Below are positions 1-9,581 of a stretch of 16,697 nucleotides of DNA, piece after piece. This stretch comes from Hondaea fermentalgiana (Eukaryota > Sar > Bigyra > Thraustochytrida > Thraustochytriidae). Below the pieces are notes generated by a model. The model was not told the origin of the DNA and made no database searches. It saw nothing but the letters and a program-made list of their open reading frames with translations. The stretch spans positions 28,908-45,604 of the forward strand of contig NPFB01000027.1 of the NCBI GenBank assembly GCA_014084085.1. Direction: 5' to 3'. Within the stretch, counting starts at the first letter, position 1. Every line of letters starts with the position of its first letter. A program made the translations under genes and the position numbers.

Positions 1-52
<52 letters not shown>

Positions 53-53
53 T
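1..53. repeat. (TCTT)n microsatellite at the left end of the window
   Basis: Thirteen perfect TCTT units run from the first base and then degenerate into T-rich sequence. The array is cut by the window edge, so its real length is unknown. Together with the microsatellite at the other end it suggests a contig bounded by repeats. Confidence 0.95.
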
Positions 54-1298
54 TGTTCTTTGGCTCGATCTCTCTCCTGATACTGCAGGCTCGGTCGGGC
101 TTCGCGAGTCAGATAGGCAGCACAGCCCGTACCAACTCAAGGCAAGCTCGGCCGGGCCGCGGCTCGTGGACACCTGCACTCGCGCTTGGCTGGAGCAAGT
201 AAGTACTACCTTCTCTCTCAGCAAGGCAAGAGGAGACGGGAGGCGGCGACGCGACGTGAGGCGACGCGACACTCCAGGCTCCGGCGGCGCTGCCTCTGCA
301 GGCGAGAGCGACCTCGGAACTGCGGTTCAGGTGCAGCTGGCTGCAGTCGGACGCCGTCGCTACTGCTAAGCTAGGCCTACTATTGATGATCGAGCGGCCG
401 CGAGGAGCTTCCTTGGCTCGCATTTCATAACCAACTCACTGTCAATGTCGGTTTTCACGCGCTTTCGCCCCACGCCCGCATGAAGGACAAGCCTGGAAGG
501 GGAATGAATGGCAACGCGCGCGCCGGGCAGGCGTCCAGGGCTTGCCACCGTGGCCGAGTGGCGGCTGCGGCGCGTGCCTGGATGGTTCTTTTGCAATTGG
601 CAGCTCGAAGGGCGTGGCTGGCGCTCGTTGTTGGTACGACTTGCAGCGGCTACTAGTATGCATAAGAGGCGAAATGACTGTTACTTGTCAGGCAGAAAGC
701 TAGGCACGCAGCCATACCCACCAATTCGCTAACCAAGATCTCCGACCTCGTTCGACGGGCGGGCAGGCTGCCGCGAAAGGCTGAGGCAAGAGATTGGGGA
801 CGCGCGCTGTGCTGCAGCTAAATGGAAAAAGCCGTTGTGGGAGCGTACTCGATCGAGGTTGCGCGGCGCGCGCGGCCCCAGGATCTTCCTAAAAGCAGCA
901 AGACCTTGACGCGCCAGCACAGCAGCTCTCGCACCGCCGGTGGCTCGCATTAGACCAGCACATTTTTTGTTTATACACACCTTGACCTCGGCTAGCAAGG
1001 AGAAAACAAGAAAGCTTTCGTGGCTTACAATTAGGGTGCCGAGGCCAAGTGCGCTTTCCCCCCCTCACAGGCAATCAGCTGCAGCTGCAGGCAGGTGGGC
1101 GGGCAGACAGGCAGATTGGCGCGCGCGCCGTGCAAAGAGGAGTCTCCTGCGAAAGATTCGAGCAAGAAATGCCAAGTGTCAAATGAGGCAGATATCCTCC
1201 GCGACGTCTGGACGGCACTGATGGATAATGAATCGAGTTGGCCGTGCAACAATCGCCTGTACGCCTATGCAATGCAATGCCATGAGTCTATGTGAGAA
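54..1298. other. Gene-poor GC-rich stretch, no supported gene
   Basis: Only short ORFs (about 100 residues or less) occur on either strand, rich in Arg, Ala and Ser and with no recognisable domain. Many lack an ATG. Visible sequence features are two GCGACGCGAC blocks at 246-255 and 261-270, a TAGGCCTA palindrome at 372-379, and a CAGCTG-type repeat at 1076-1090 that is identical over 15 bp to 16642-16656. I see nothing else. Confidence 0.6.
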
Positions 1299-1320
1299 GG
1301 GGGGGGGGGGGGGGGGGGGG
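1299..1320. repeat. Poly-G tract, 22 nt
   Basis: An uninterrupted run of 22 G. Similar-length runs on the other strand occur at 2771-2792 and 4389-4411, and a shorter G run at 2254-2264. Such runs can form G-quadruplexes and are prone to length error in sequencing. Confidence 0.95.
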
Positions 1321-2770
1321 CGAGCTTCCAGCGGCATCGCATGTCTGTCGGTGCTGAGAAAAGGCATGCAGTGTTTTGGCCAAGCGTGTATAAGCACAAG
1401 ACGTCTGCCTGCGTGCCTGCTCAGGTAGCCAACAGAACATTTGTTTACGGCTGTCGCTTGCAGAAGGTCTCTCGGATCCCTCGCCAAGGCTTGGGCCGCG
1501 AAAAAAAAGAGAATGACTGTCGGCCATCGCGCCTCGGAAACGTAAGACCATTTTCCGAGGCGCGCGCCCGATTGCGCGGATCTGCGGCCGTGACACTGTC
1601 GACTTGGGCCAATTTGCGTGAGTCTGGGCCGGCTGAGGCCGGCGGGGCCGACTTCAAAGCATCAAGGCTAAATGTGTGTGGGGAAATGGAGTAGGTGCCG
1701 ACTTCTTTTCTCTATACTGAGCGTCTATTTGAATTTTGTCTAGCTCTTTTCTACCTATCGCGCGAGCCTTCGGGGCCACGCCATGCGCGCATCACAGCAC
1801 CTACACATCATTGAAAAGCATCAGTCTGCAACGCCCGAAAGGTTGAATTTCTTTGTGCGAGCCTGGAGCTATAGTACGGTCGGTCGACTCGTTCAGGACA
1901 GGCAACGCAAATCCAGCCAGGCAACGCAGGGACTGATAACGCCCATCCTTATCGCAGAAGCGTATGGATGGAAAAAGTTAATGAGGTCGTCTTCCTCATC
2001 TGTCGCGCTTGAGCGAGCGAGCGAGCTTTTAAAGTAAGAATTATTGTGCGAGATTCAAAGGCACGCAACGGCTGTTCTAGCCTTAGATATTGTGAAACGG
2101 AGAAGACTTGATACTCGATTGCCAGAAAAGGACGAGCTTGAGGCTTGGAGGACGAGTTAGCATCTCTCTCAAAGCAATTCGCTACGTAACCACCAACTGC
2201 TTGCCGCAAATGTTGAAATGCGAAAGATGAAAGATTGTCTCATCGGGAGAAGAGGGGGGGGGGGCTTTTTTGTTGACCCAGGAATAGAGCCGCCTTTGCC
2301 AGAGGAATCACAGGGTCACGAGCTGTGATAGCCTTTGTGAGTCAGGTTGATGGAATTCATGACTCGCAGAGACTGGAAGCTTATTCATTTGGCCCCTCTC
2401 CCCTGATCTTACCTGCCTCGATCATGCCAAAGATTCCTCACTCAAGGCGAGGCTTCTTCATAAAGCAACCTGCCATGCTTGCCAGCTAGCAGGGACGTGG
2501 CTATGAAGGCTGGCTCGCAAACGCGCGACTCGACCAGCGCGAGGGACGAGAGGCAGTTTTCCATCGTTATTTTTCTTTTCTTTCTTTTTTTTGGACGACA
2601 TGCCATGGGAGACACCTGTGATGGAAGGGACTCGTTGGAAGACCAGGAATGGAGATCAACTTCCTAAGGGGCACGCGCTTGAGCGAGAGCAACCGTTTCT
2701 CTCGCCGCCTCCTTCCCCTTGCCTCTTTTCCTCCTCAACCCACCTACACCCTCTCTCTGCACCCCTCTCT
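1321..2770. other. Gene-poor stretch with small ORFs only
   Basis: No recognisable gene. The best ATG-started ORF is at 1783-2037 on the plus strand (84 residues, no domain, no homology that I recognise). A G run of 11 lies at 2254-2264 and a T-rich tract at about 2568-2592. I would not annotate a gene here without transcript evidence. Confidence 0.5.
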
Positions 2771-2792
2771 CCCCCCCCCCCCCCCCCCCCCC
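2771..2792. repeat. Poly-C tract, 22 nt
   Basis: Twenty-two C in a row, preceded by a CT-rich stretch and followed by T and three more C. It is the opposite-strand counterpart of the G run at 1299-1320. Confidence 0.95.
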
Positions 2793-4388
2793 TCCCAAAA
2801 AGAAGCTTGCGATTCATTTTCCCTTCCGCAGCATGCCTGCAGGCAGGTACCGACGTTCCCAAGTCAGTTGACTTGTTGCAGCCACCAACTATGGCACCCT
2901 GCCATGCATGTTGGTGAGTGGGCCTGCGAAGGCTGGCGCCCCCAAAGATCCCCTGGGTAGCATGCCACGTGGCTCGCAATATGAGTTGGCTCGCGTTAGG
3001 AGTTGTCTCGCGACGCGACGGCACGCGACGCGACGCGGCTCGCGACTTTTCGGTCTTGCCGTTGCATACACAGTGTGAGCCTGGCTGCATTCCTTTGGCT
3101 ACCGCTGGCTGGATGCGAGGACGCCATGCGGCCGCACATGGGCCGATCTTGTCCCTTCATTTTTACCACACCTCTTTTTGGATTGTCTGCTTGCTAGCTT
3201 ATTTGCTACTTGCAGTTGCTTGCACAGCAGCCCCACCTCACAGGCCAATCGCACTGAGGTAGAGAGACGGTATGATGGCCAAGAACGAGTTGACTCAGAT
3301 GCAAGAGAGCCACTTGCGGATCGCTGGGGCCGCCGCACGGGTGGATGACGTTGGTCTCGAGAAAGGATGCACGGGCTCGACGCAGCGAGCTGGTAACTCA
3401 GCCAGGAATGCCTTTCGCTGCAGTTGATTGAATGCATGCGCGCGCGTCGCTCGCTCGTCCACGGCTGCGAACGAGCCGCGCTCGCACTTTGATTTGGCCC
3501 TCGCTCGCGTCTACGGACGCGGATACGACGGACGGCTTCCGACCTCCGGCCGCTGCAGCCGCCATAGACGGCTCCCACACCCCGCAACGGTCATAGCACC
3601 TCATGCGTCCCCGGACTTGCGGAATTTTTTTCCTGGGGGCCTTCCTTCTTTCGTGCGAAGCGTCCGCGACACCGGCGTGGACACAAACACCAGCCCCTTC
3701 CCTCGTTCTCCCATACCCTTTGACCTTGGCTCTCCATGCATCAGCCATGGCAGGTGGCGAGGAAAAGGTCCCAATCGGCGATTCGCACGGCATGGCTCCG
3801 ACATCGAGGTCCACAGCTACCTGTGACAGAGGAAAGAAAAAGGGAAGCTTGAATTCGTGGCCGGAGGCACGGTCCGTGCGTCCGTGTCCGCACGGCCCGA
3901 TGGATTCGTATACGTAGAACCCTCGGGGCTGGGGACATATGGATTTCGCAAAGCTCAACCGCCAAACCAGCTAAGATTGGCCAACGAAGTAAGGGCTGGC
4001 TGGCTTTCTGTTAGAAAAGGCAACACGAGTCCGAAGCTGGCAGTTGGGCTGGCATGCTAGAGACAGGGAGCAAGTCCGGTCAGAGCGGGCCACAGAAATT
4101 GGCTGCAAGAGACACCTCTGGAAATGAAAATTTTGGTCAGACGTGCCAATTTGGACAGGGTTCTCTCTTGGAAGCTGCACTCAACTCCGAGGGCGCTCAA
4201 GAATTCAATAAATGCTTGCTGCTTCCGCTCAACCTACTACGAGTGAGGTTTCAGTCGGAGAACTTTTACTTTGCTGGCTGTTCGCGCGAAGATCCGGGGA
4301 CCCGTCGTTCACGTGTCTTCCAAAGGGACTCGAGGTTTGGCTCAGGTTCTTGACAGAGGTCCCAAGCCCAGCCGGGCCCTCGCGTCCG
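2793..4388. other. Gene-poor stretch with a pentanucleotide repeat block
   Basis: Contains a GCGAC-type repeat block around 3009-3046 and several overlapping ORFs on both strands. The longest minus-strand frame (3398-3958) opens with TTG, not ATG, and its composition is Arg- and Ala-rich. The only ORF worth separate note is at 3603-3917. An AATAAA at 4207-4212 has no gene attached. Confidence 0.5.
3603..3917 (+). CDS. Doubtful small ORF with a signal-peptide-like N-terminus
   Basis: This ATG-started ORF encodes 104 residues. Residues 1-23 look like a secretion signal: a basic start (R2, R4), a hydrophobic core GIFFLGAFLLSC at 7-18, then ASA before a possible cleavage near residue 23. The rest is Pro-, Ser- and Thr-rich with no domain that I recognise, and only three further Met and one Cys. 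The frame lies in an otherwise non-coding GC-rich stretch where chance ORFs of this length are common. It could be a small secreted protein, a first exon, or noise; noise is the most likely. Confidence 0.2.
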   Translation: MRPRTCGIFFLGAFLLSCEASATPAWTQTPAPSLVLPYPLTLALHASAMAGGEEKVPIGDSHGMAPTSRSTATCDRGKKKGSLNSWPEARSVRPCPHGPMDSYT

Positions 4389-4411
4389 CCCCCCCCCCCC
4401 CCCCCCCCCCC
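4389..4411. repeat. Poly-C tract, 23 nt
   Basis: An uninterrupted run of 23 C, the longest homopolymer in the window. A short pyrimidine-rich stretch follows. Confidence 0.95.
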
Positions 4412-6660
4412 TACCCTCTTCCTCTTCCACCCTTTATTCTGGTTCGCGCCCCGGTCCCCCAAAGGGCATTGGCCCCGCGAGAACGGTTTCCATCTCTGCG
4501 CTGGCGTCTGGGCTGAGAAAACCGTGAGAGCAAAGTCAAGCTTACTTGCCTTTGGACGCGGGCGTGGTGGCCGGTGGCCTCATTCACAATTTTTCGGATG
4601 GGCGCACTTCTTGCGCGTGTGCAAATGCAAGACGCCATGCGGTGACGACGGCGAAGGCAGCGTATGTATGCGGTTGCGGCACCCGCCTTGGTGGCTCGCG
4701 TGCTTGCCTCGTTCGCCGAGCTAGCTTTTCATTTGGTTCGGGGCGGCACCCTCCGCGCCGCTGCACAATGAAAGACCTGCCCCCGCGCGTGCCGCAGCAG
4801 CCCCGCAGAAGGTGGCGCGGGAACGAGTGCGAGGGCGCTCGGCGCGGGGAGAAGCACAAGCAGCCCGGCAGGCGCGCGAAGCAAGCAGCTTGTGCACTGC
4901 ACCGCGCTTCTCCTGCGTCTACCCCGCGCAGGAGCAGCGCTGCAAGAGGGAGGGAAGCAAGGGAGGAAGCAAGGGAGGAAGCAAGAAAGGAAGTGGGAAA
5001 AGGGCAACGATGCCTCGCGCCATCCCCTTCCGACGACGCAGGGAAGCACGCGCAGTCAGCTGTGGGGGCGGGGGGGCGACGCAGCGGCGCGTCTATGATT
5101 GCGAGGCTTGACGCCCCCAAGAAGCCCCACTGGACCCAAAGCGCACCTCGCAAGTTTTGGCATGCAGAATATGATATGATGGGAGGAAGGGCGCTTGCAG
5201 TCCAAGTCAAGAAGTCGAAGCCCATTCTGTGGAGAAATCGTGCTGCAGCATGGTTTGGGGAAGTTGGCCTCATGCAGAGGCGGCGGCAATGCCTGCAGCA
5301 ATCGGCCAGTGCGGGGCTCGATCGACAGACCAGAGGACAGGAAGCGTGTCATTGTTGTTGGGCTGTGAATTTCCGCGCGTGACTGCACGCACGCTTCCTG
5401 AGGACGCTCGCTTGCTTGCCCGCCAGCTTATTTACCAGCCAGCATGCTTGCGGATTGGCGCGGCCTACGTTACGCGGGCCTGGCTCAGCATGGGCGGTTT
5501 TGCCCAGGCATGGCGATGGTGGGTGCAGCGCTGCAGCTGCAACAGCGCTGCACCATTGGCAACACATTGCAGAGACAAGTAAGGGTTTCCAAGCGACTCT
5601 CCCTCCGCTCCGCCCCTTCCCCTCCCCCCCAACACCACGCCGTGCTAGAGCGCACTCGAAACGAGGTTGGTTGGCTGTTTGTTGTGGTTGATCGAGCCAA
5701 GGGTTATCTTGCGAGAAGCACTTAGCAAGGATGAAGTGAGCCGGCCGGCAAGGCGTAGCGGGCAAAGGTTGGTGCAGAAAGTTGCCTTTCAGAAACGGTG
5801 ACACTCTTGATCCGAAAGATGCGACGCGACGCAGCAGCGTCGGTGGCTGTAGCAACGTGCGTGCTTATTTGGTTGAATAAATGAATGCCAAAGAGAGAAA
5901 GAAGGAAGGTTATACGATACGAGAGCCCATTCGAGGAAAGGGACGGTTTCGTGCGGGACGCTTTTTATTCTTGGCCCAAGCACTGAACTTGAGTTTCTTC
6001 ATGCCTTTGAGCATGAATGGCTGCAGAGCCAAAAGGCTGCTTACTACCTCTGCGCTTGAGGACAAATTTCGGCATCCTGACCGCAATGCCAATTGCCGGT
6101 CATCATCGCGGCGGTAGGTCGACCAATAAGCTTGCCGACCGTGGTCTCGCTGGTTTTGTTGGATGGCCAAATTACTCGCATTTGGACGAGCCATCGCCGT
6201 CGCCACTCATGCGGACGCTGATTTGCCTTGTTGACCCCTTGCTTCATATCATAGCTTTTATAGGGCAAAAGGTCAGCGCTGTCGCCGCGTCAGCGCTGTC
6301 CGTCCCGACTTGGCTTTGGCTACTCGCCTATCGCTCGCAGGTCTGTTGGCTGCCAGCCAACCAGCTATTGGCATGCGGGCATGGCCAGCAGTTGGATGGA
6401 TCCTGGGGCCGCGGCCGCCTTCCTCCCCGACGGCATCCTGCGCGCGACGGCGCGGCGCATTGCTGACATGAGGGTGCCTGCCTGCCTGCCTGCCTGTCTG
6501 CCGCAACAGGCTGCTTGCTTGCGTGGCAGCCGTCGGAGCCGTCCCAAGGCGCCGGCTCCGCGCCGGTGGAGGAAGACGTCTACACTGTGGGCGGCCTCTT
6601 CCACATCGAGCCTCAGATGTGCGATCGCGCAAAAAGGTTAAAAACGAAAAAAGAATAAAA
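4412..6660. other. Gene-poor stretch with overlapping low-complexity ORFs
   Basis: The longest frame on the plus strand is open from 4546 but starts with TTG. Its first ATG is at 4768, giving 204 residues to 5382. The predicted protein is Arg-, Ala- and Gly-rich, part of it is produced by a 12-bp repeat, and it is overlapped by a 229-codon frame on the minus strand. That pattern is typical of GC-rich non-coding DNA. Other items are an orphan AATAAA at 5876-5881, GCGAC repeats at 5821-5832 and a CCTG repeat at 6477-6496. No gene is supported. Confidence 0.5.
4950..4985. repeat. Three tandem copies of a 12-bp unit
   Basis: Copies of a GGAGGAAGCAAG-type unit lie at 4950-4961 (one mismatch), 4962-4973 and 4974-4985 (both exact). 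In the overlapping plus frame they encode repeats of the type EEAR, which helps explain that frame's low complexity. Confidence 0.85.
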
Positions 6661-6665
6661 AAAAC

Positions 6666-6673
6666 TATAAAAG
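6666..6673 (+). promoter_or_regulatory. TATA-box-like TATAAAAG
   Basis: A canonical-looking TATA box lies at the end of an A-rich tract and just before a sharp change into very GC-rich DNA. If used, transcription would start near 6700. The nearest plausible start codon on this strand is at 8128, so a long or spliced leader, or a non-coding RNA, would be required. The evidence is the motif alone. Confidence 0.25.
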
Positions 6674-7980
6674 GGAAAAAGAAATTGGCGGAGCCAGGCC
6701 GAGCTCGCCGATCAGGGGCAGGGCTCGGCGAGAGCGCGCGCGCCGAGAGCGAGCTCGGCGAGCACGCGCCGGCCCGCGGGCTGGCTGGTTTGCTTGCTTG
6801 CTGGCTGGCTGGCTGGATGTTTGGCCGCCGCGCCGCCGCGCCGTAGCGCCGGCGCCGGCGCCGGCTGGTCGCGCAGCCGCCCTGCCCCACCCCGCCTCGC
6901 GGCGCGAGGGCGGGCGGGAGAGCGTGTTTCTCTCTCTCTGTTGTATGGTATGTATGGGGGTACGTAAATATGCATGGTACGGGGGAAAAGGCGAGCCAGG
7001 CGGAGCGCAGCCAGAGAGGGCGAGCGACGCGGGGCGGAGGCGCCGGCCGCAGGATTGCGGCGGCTGGCTGCATGCCCGGCCGCCGTGCGTCGCCCGTGCT
7101 CGCTCGGCAAGGCGTGCAGGCAAGCAGGCTGCTCGAGCTTGACGGATAGACAGCCGTGGCCGGCAAGAAGGAGTAGAAAGGAGGAGGAGCCTTGCCTTCT
7201 CACGGCTTCTGTGGAGCAGGAAAAAAAACACGCGAAAGAACGAAAGAAAGGAATGCAAGAGGGAGAGAGAGAGCGAGCGATGCACGCACATGCGCGACGA
7301 GCGACTGCGAGCGAGGATTGCAGCAGCAGCAGCACAGCAGCAGCATCGGCAGCAGCATCGGCAGCAGCCGGTGGGCACGACGCGCCGCGAGGCGGTGAAG
7401 GCGAGGCGAGGCAGGCAGGCGCCTCCACTCGCGGCCGAGACCGGCCTGCTGGACCGACCGACCGACCGAGCAATCGACCGACCGACCGACTCGGCTCGGC
7501 TCGGCTTGGCTCGGCTCGACCCGACTTGACTCGGCTCGACCCGACACGAGTTGGCTCGACTCGAGCCACTCGAGGCAAGTAAGCAGGCAAGCAGCCAGGT
7601 CGACGGAGCCGAGCCGATCGAGGGCACCGCCCCGGCTCATCAATCATTGATTCTCAATCGATCGATCAATGAGCCATCGCGGCCTTTCCTCCGCCCGGGG
7701 CGGCGGAGCAGTTTTTTCTGTGACTGGCTGTCTGTCTGTTTGCTCGTTTGTTTGTTCCTTCATTCATTTTCTCTGCTTTGTACGACGACGTGCTGTGCTT
7801 GCTGTTCTTCGCAGGGAATCGCCCCGACCCGCTGGCCGATCTTTTCATCTTTTTTTTTAAAACATTTTTTTCTTTCTTTTTTGGTAGTTTGCGCTGCCCC
7901 GCCCTGGCGCCCGCCCGAGCTTTGGGGGGAAGAAGCGTCGTATTCGCTCTCGTCTCGTCTCGTCTCGTCTCGTCTCGACC
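6674..7980. repeat. GC-rich island of short tandem repeats
   Basis: A dense patchwork: GGCT/GCTT repeats at about 6779-6815, nested GC palindromes at 6700-6760 and 6848-6866, CAG-rich sequence at 7319-7369, GACC tetranucleotide arrays at 7452-7469 and 7474-7490, an imperfect TCGGC/TCGAC pentanucleotide array at about 7490-7570, and six perfect TCTCG units at 7948-7977. Minus-strand frames of about 300 codons cross the region in two phases at once, but their proteins are strings of Arg, Ser, Ala and Pro generated by these repeats. I read the island as non-coding, possibly a promoter or leader of a gene starting at 8128. Confidence 0.7.
7634..7675. repeat. Imperfect inverted repeat
   Basis: GGCTCAT at 7634-7640 pairs with ATGAGCC at 7669-7675, with further partial pairing of the CAATCATTGA and TCAATCGATCGA parts between them. 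It could form a hairpin or cruciform. No function is evident. Confidence 0.5.
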
Positions 7981-8127
7981 GTCCCGGCTAGCGGGAAGCT
8001 TGCAAGCTAGCGAGGCGGCAGCGCGCGGGAAGGCAAACCCGCAACCAAGACACCAAACTCGCTCTCGCCGCGCCAAGCAGAACCAAGCCGAGAAACCGCA
8101 CTCCTCAAGAAGACACACAAGAGCAAG

Positions 8128-8361
8128 ATGACCACCACCGGGAGCAGCTGCTGTGGCGCCAGAGGACTCGTCGTCAATACTGGCTACGACGAAGATGCCG
8201 TTGGGCGCACCGCCGGCGACCTTGTGCGTGTGCCGCGTGTCGCGGACTGCGAGCGCAGGTCCCGGCCGCGGCCTTGGCGCCCGCGGACCAGGGCCATGCA
8301 GGAGCTTCCCATGCCGTCCGATAGCGTGCTTGCGGAAGCGCGCAGTCGTGCCAACCTGTGA
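8128..8361 (+). CDS. Hypothetical protein or first coding exon
   Basis: The ATG at 8128 follows about 90 bases of C- and A-rich, G-poor leader ending in AAGAGCAAG, much like the leader of the PH gene at 11771. That makes it a believable start codon. The ORF runs 77 residues. The first 45 or so (MTTTGSSCCGARGLVVNTGY and onward) look more protein-like than the Arg-rich remainder. A GTGCGT at 8225 or a CAGGT at about 8255 could be a splice donor, so the true product may continue in exons that I cannot place. No domain is recognised. Confidence 0.3.
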   Translation: MTTTGSSCCGARGLVVNTGYDEDAVGRTAGDLVRVPRVADCERRSRPRPWRPRTRAMQELPMPSDSVLAEARSRANL

Positions 8362-9581
8362 ACTGTCTGCAGTCTCTCATATGAAACGCATGGCTTGACC
8401 TGGGAGGGACAGCCTATCGAGTCGTGTGAGACGATGGAGACACGCTACCGTGCTGTTCCATAGTACATACATCACATTGTAAACAAGGCTACCGCTCTTG
8501 TGAAGCAAGCAACACACAAACAAGGCAACGCATACATCTAAACACACACACACACACATACAGACAGACGCTCGAGCAATGGCAAAGGGACGCTTCAGAA
8601 AACACGCATAACTACTGAAAAGTGAAAAAAGTCCTTCGAAGAAGGCTGCATAGTTTTCTGCCACGTCGCGGAAAGTTCTCCCATTTGTACAAAAGCAATG
8701 AGTGTCATTCTCAATACGCACATCCTTCACTACTGAAGATGTCATCTTCAAGAGTTTCGACACAGAAGCTTGCCGGGCAGCATGGCCACGAAGAATCCAA
8801 TCTGTTCTCTTTACAAACCAACATAATTCATTTCACCTGTTTTCTACCTTTTTACCCTTCCTGATACATGCAATTCAGACTCAGTTTCTATGCTTTATAG
8901 CACATGGTGCCTTGCCTCGACGCTTCTGTCCATGTTTCATCCTTCTTGATGGAGCAAGGAGAAAGGAAGGCGAAATCTCGACGAAAACAAGACGGAGTAG
9001 ATGTTCTTTTTTTTCTCTCAGCAAAGCAAAACAAGGATGGACCCCTTTGCCCCAAGCTTTGACGTCGAAGCTTGTCAGTCAGAAGGGCGTCTTGGAAGGA
9101 GTTGCTTGTGCTGTTCATGACTCAATGACTTGCACTCTGATCCAACCCTCTCCCCCCACCCCGCAACACAGAGGTTTCAGACTAGTTGCGTAAAAGCGCT
9201 TTTCAGCACATGACAACCTGTTTGATAATTGCTGGAGAAAAAAGGGAAAAAGCTTATTGAACGTAAGAGCAAAAGCGACCTACTTTCACCAAACGAAGAC
9301 TCTAGTACTGTCCCAGGTCTCGACGCCAAGGCTCTTCATCGTCGGTCAAGTCATTCAGAATTCAATGTCAAGGGCCTGTGTTCTTCTACTCCTACCCCGA
9401 AGTTAGTTTCAGCACTCAACAGAACATCCTCTTTGCTGTTTGTGATGCATGAAGCAAGAAAAGAGCAAAAGCTATGCGGGCAAGATACATGACTTTTGGA
9501 AAATAGACGCTACGAGGTAGATGGCAACAAAAAAGAAAGAAGCGTGTATGCATGCATGCACCCCCTATCGTCTACAGTGGT
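8362..9581. other. Intergenic stretch of lower GC, no supported gene
   Basis: Contains a CA dinucleotide repeat at 8542-8558. A plus-strand frame at 9229-9492 is Ser- and Lys-rich and somewhat protein-like, but it follows a stop directly, opens with TTG and has no early ATG. It could only be an internal or last exon. The 128-codon minus frame at 8377-8763 starts with GTG and partly translates the CA repeat. The region probably holds the 3' untranslated end of the minus-strand gene at 9582. A weak AATAAG on the minus strand near 9252 is the only polyadenylation-like signal. Confidence 0.5.
8542..8558. repeat. (CA)n microsatellite
   Basis: About eight CA units, followed by a CATACAGACAGA tail. 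Confidence 0.85.

Noticed and set aside
549..561. tRNA A-box-like GTGGCCGAGTGGC, as in Ser or Leu tRNAs
   Set aside because: No matching B box (GGTTCGAAtCC type) at the right distance, and no acceptor-stem pairing around it.
4546..5382. 278-codon plus-strand frame and the 229-codon minus-strand frame opposite it
   Set aside because: The plus frame starts with TTG, and the ATG-started part (204 codons) is Arg/Ala/Gly-rich and partly made of a 12-bp repeat. Long frames on both strands at once are typical of GC-rich non-coding DNA.
7319..7369. CAG repeat as a polyglutamine coding sequence, or as a CRISPR-like array
   Set aside because: No convincing ORF uses it as polyglutamine, and there are no spaced direct repeats of CRISPR type anywhere in the window.
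6273..7647. Overlapping minus-strand frames of 297 to 320 codons in two phases
   Set aside because: The proteins are low-complexity Arg, Ser, Ala and Pro strings generated by simple repeats, with no domain. Several phases are open together.
8377..8763. 128-codon minus-strand frame with hydrophobic, Cys-rich stretches
   Set aside because: It opens with GTG, and its VCMCVCVC part is translated from the CA repeat. No other sign of coding.
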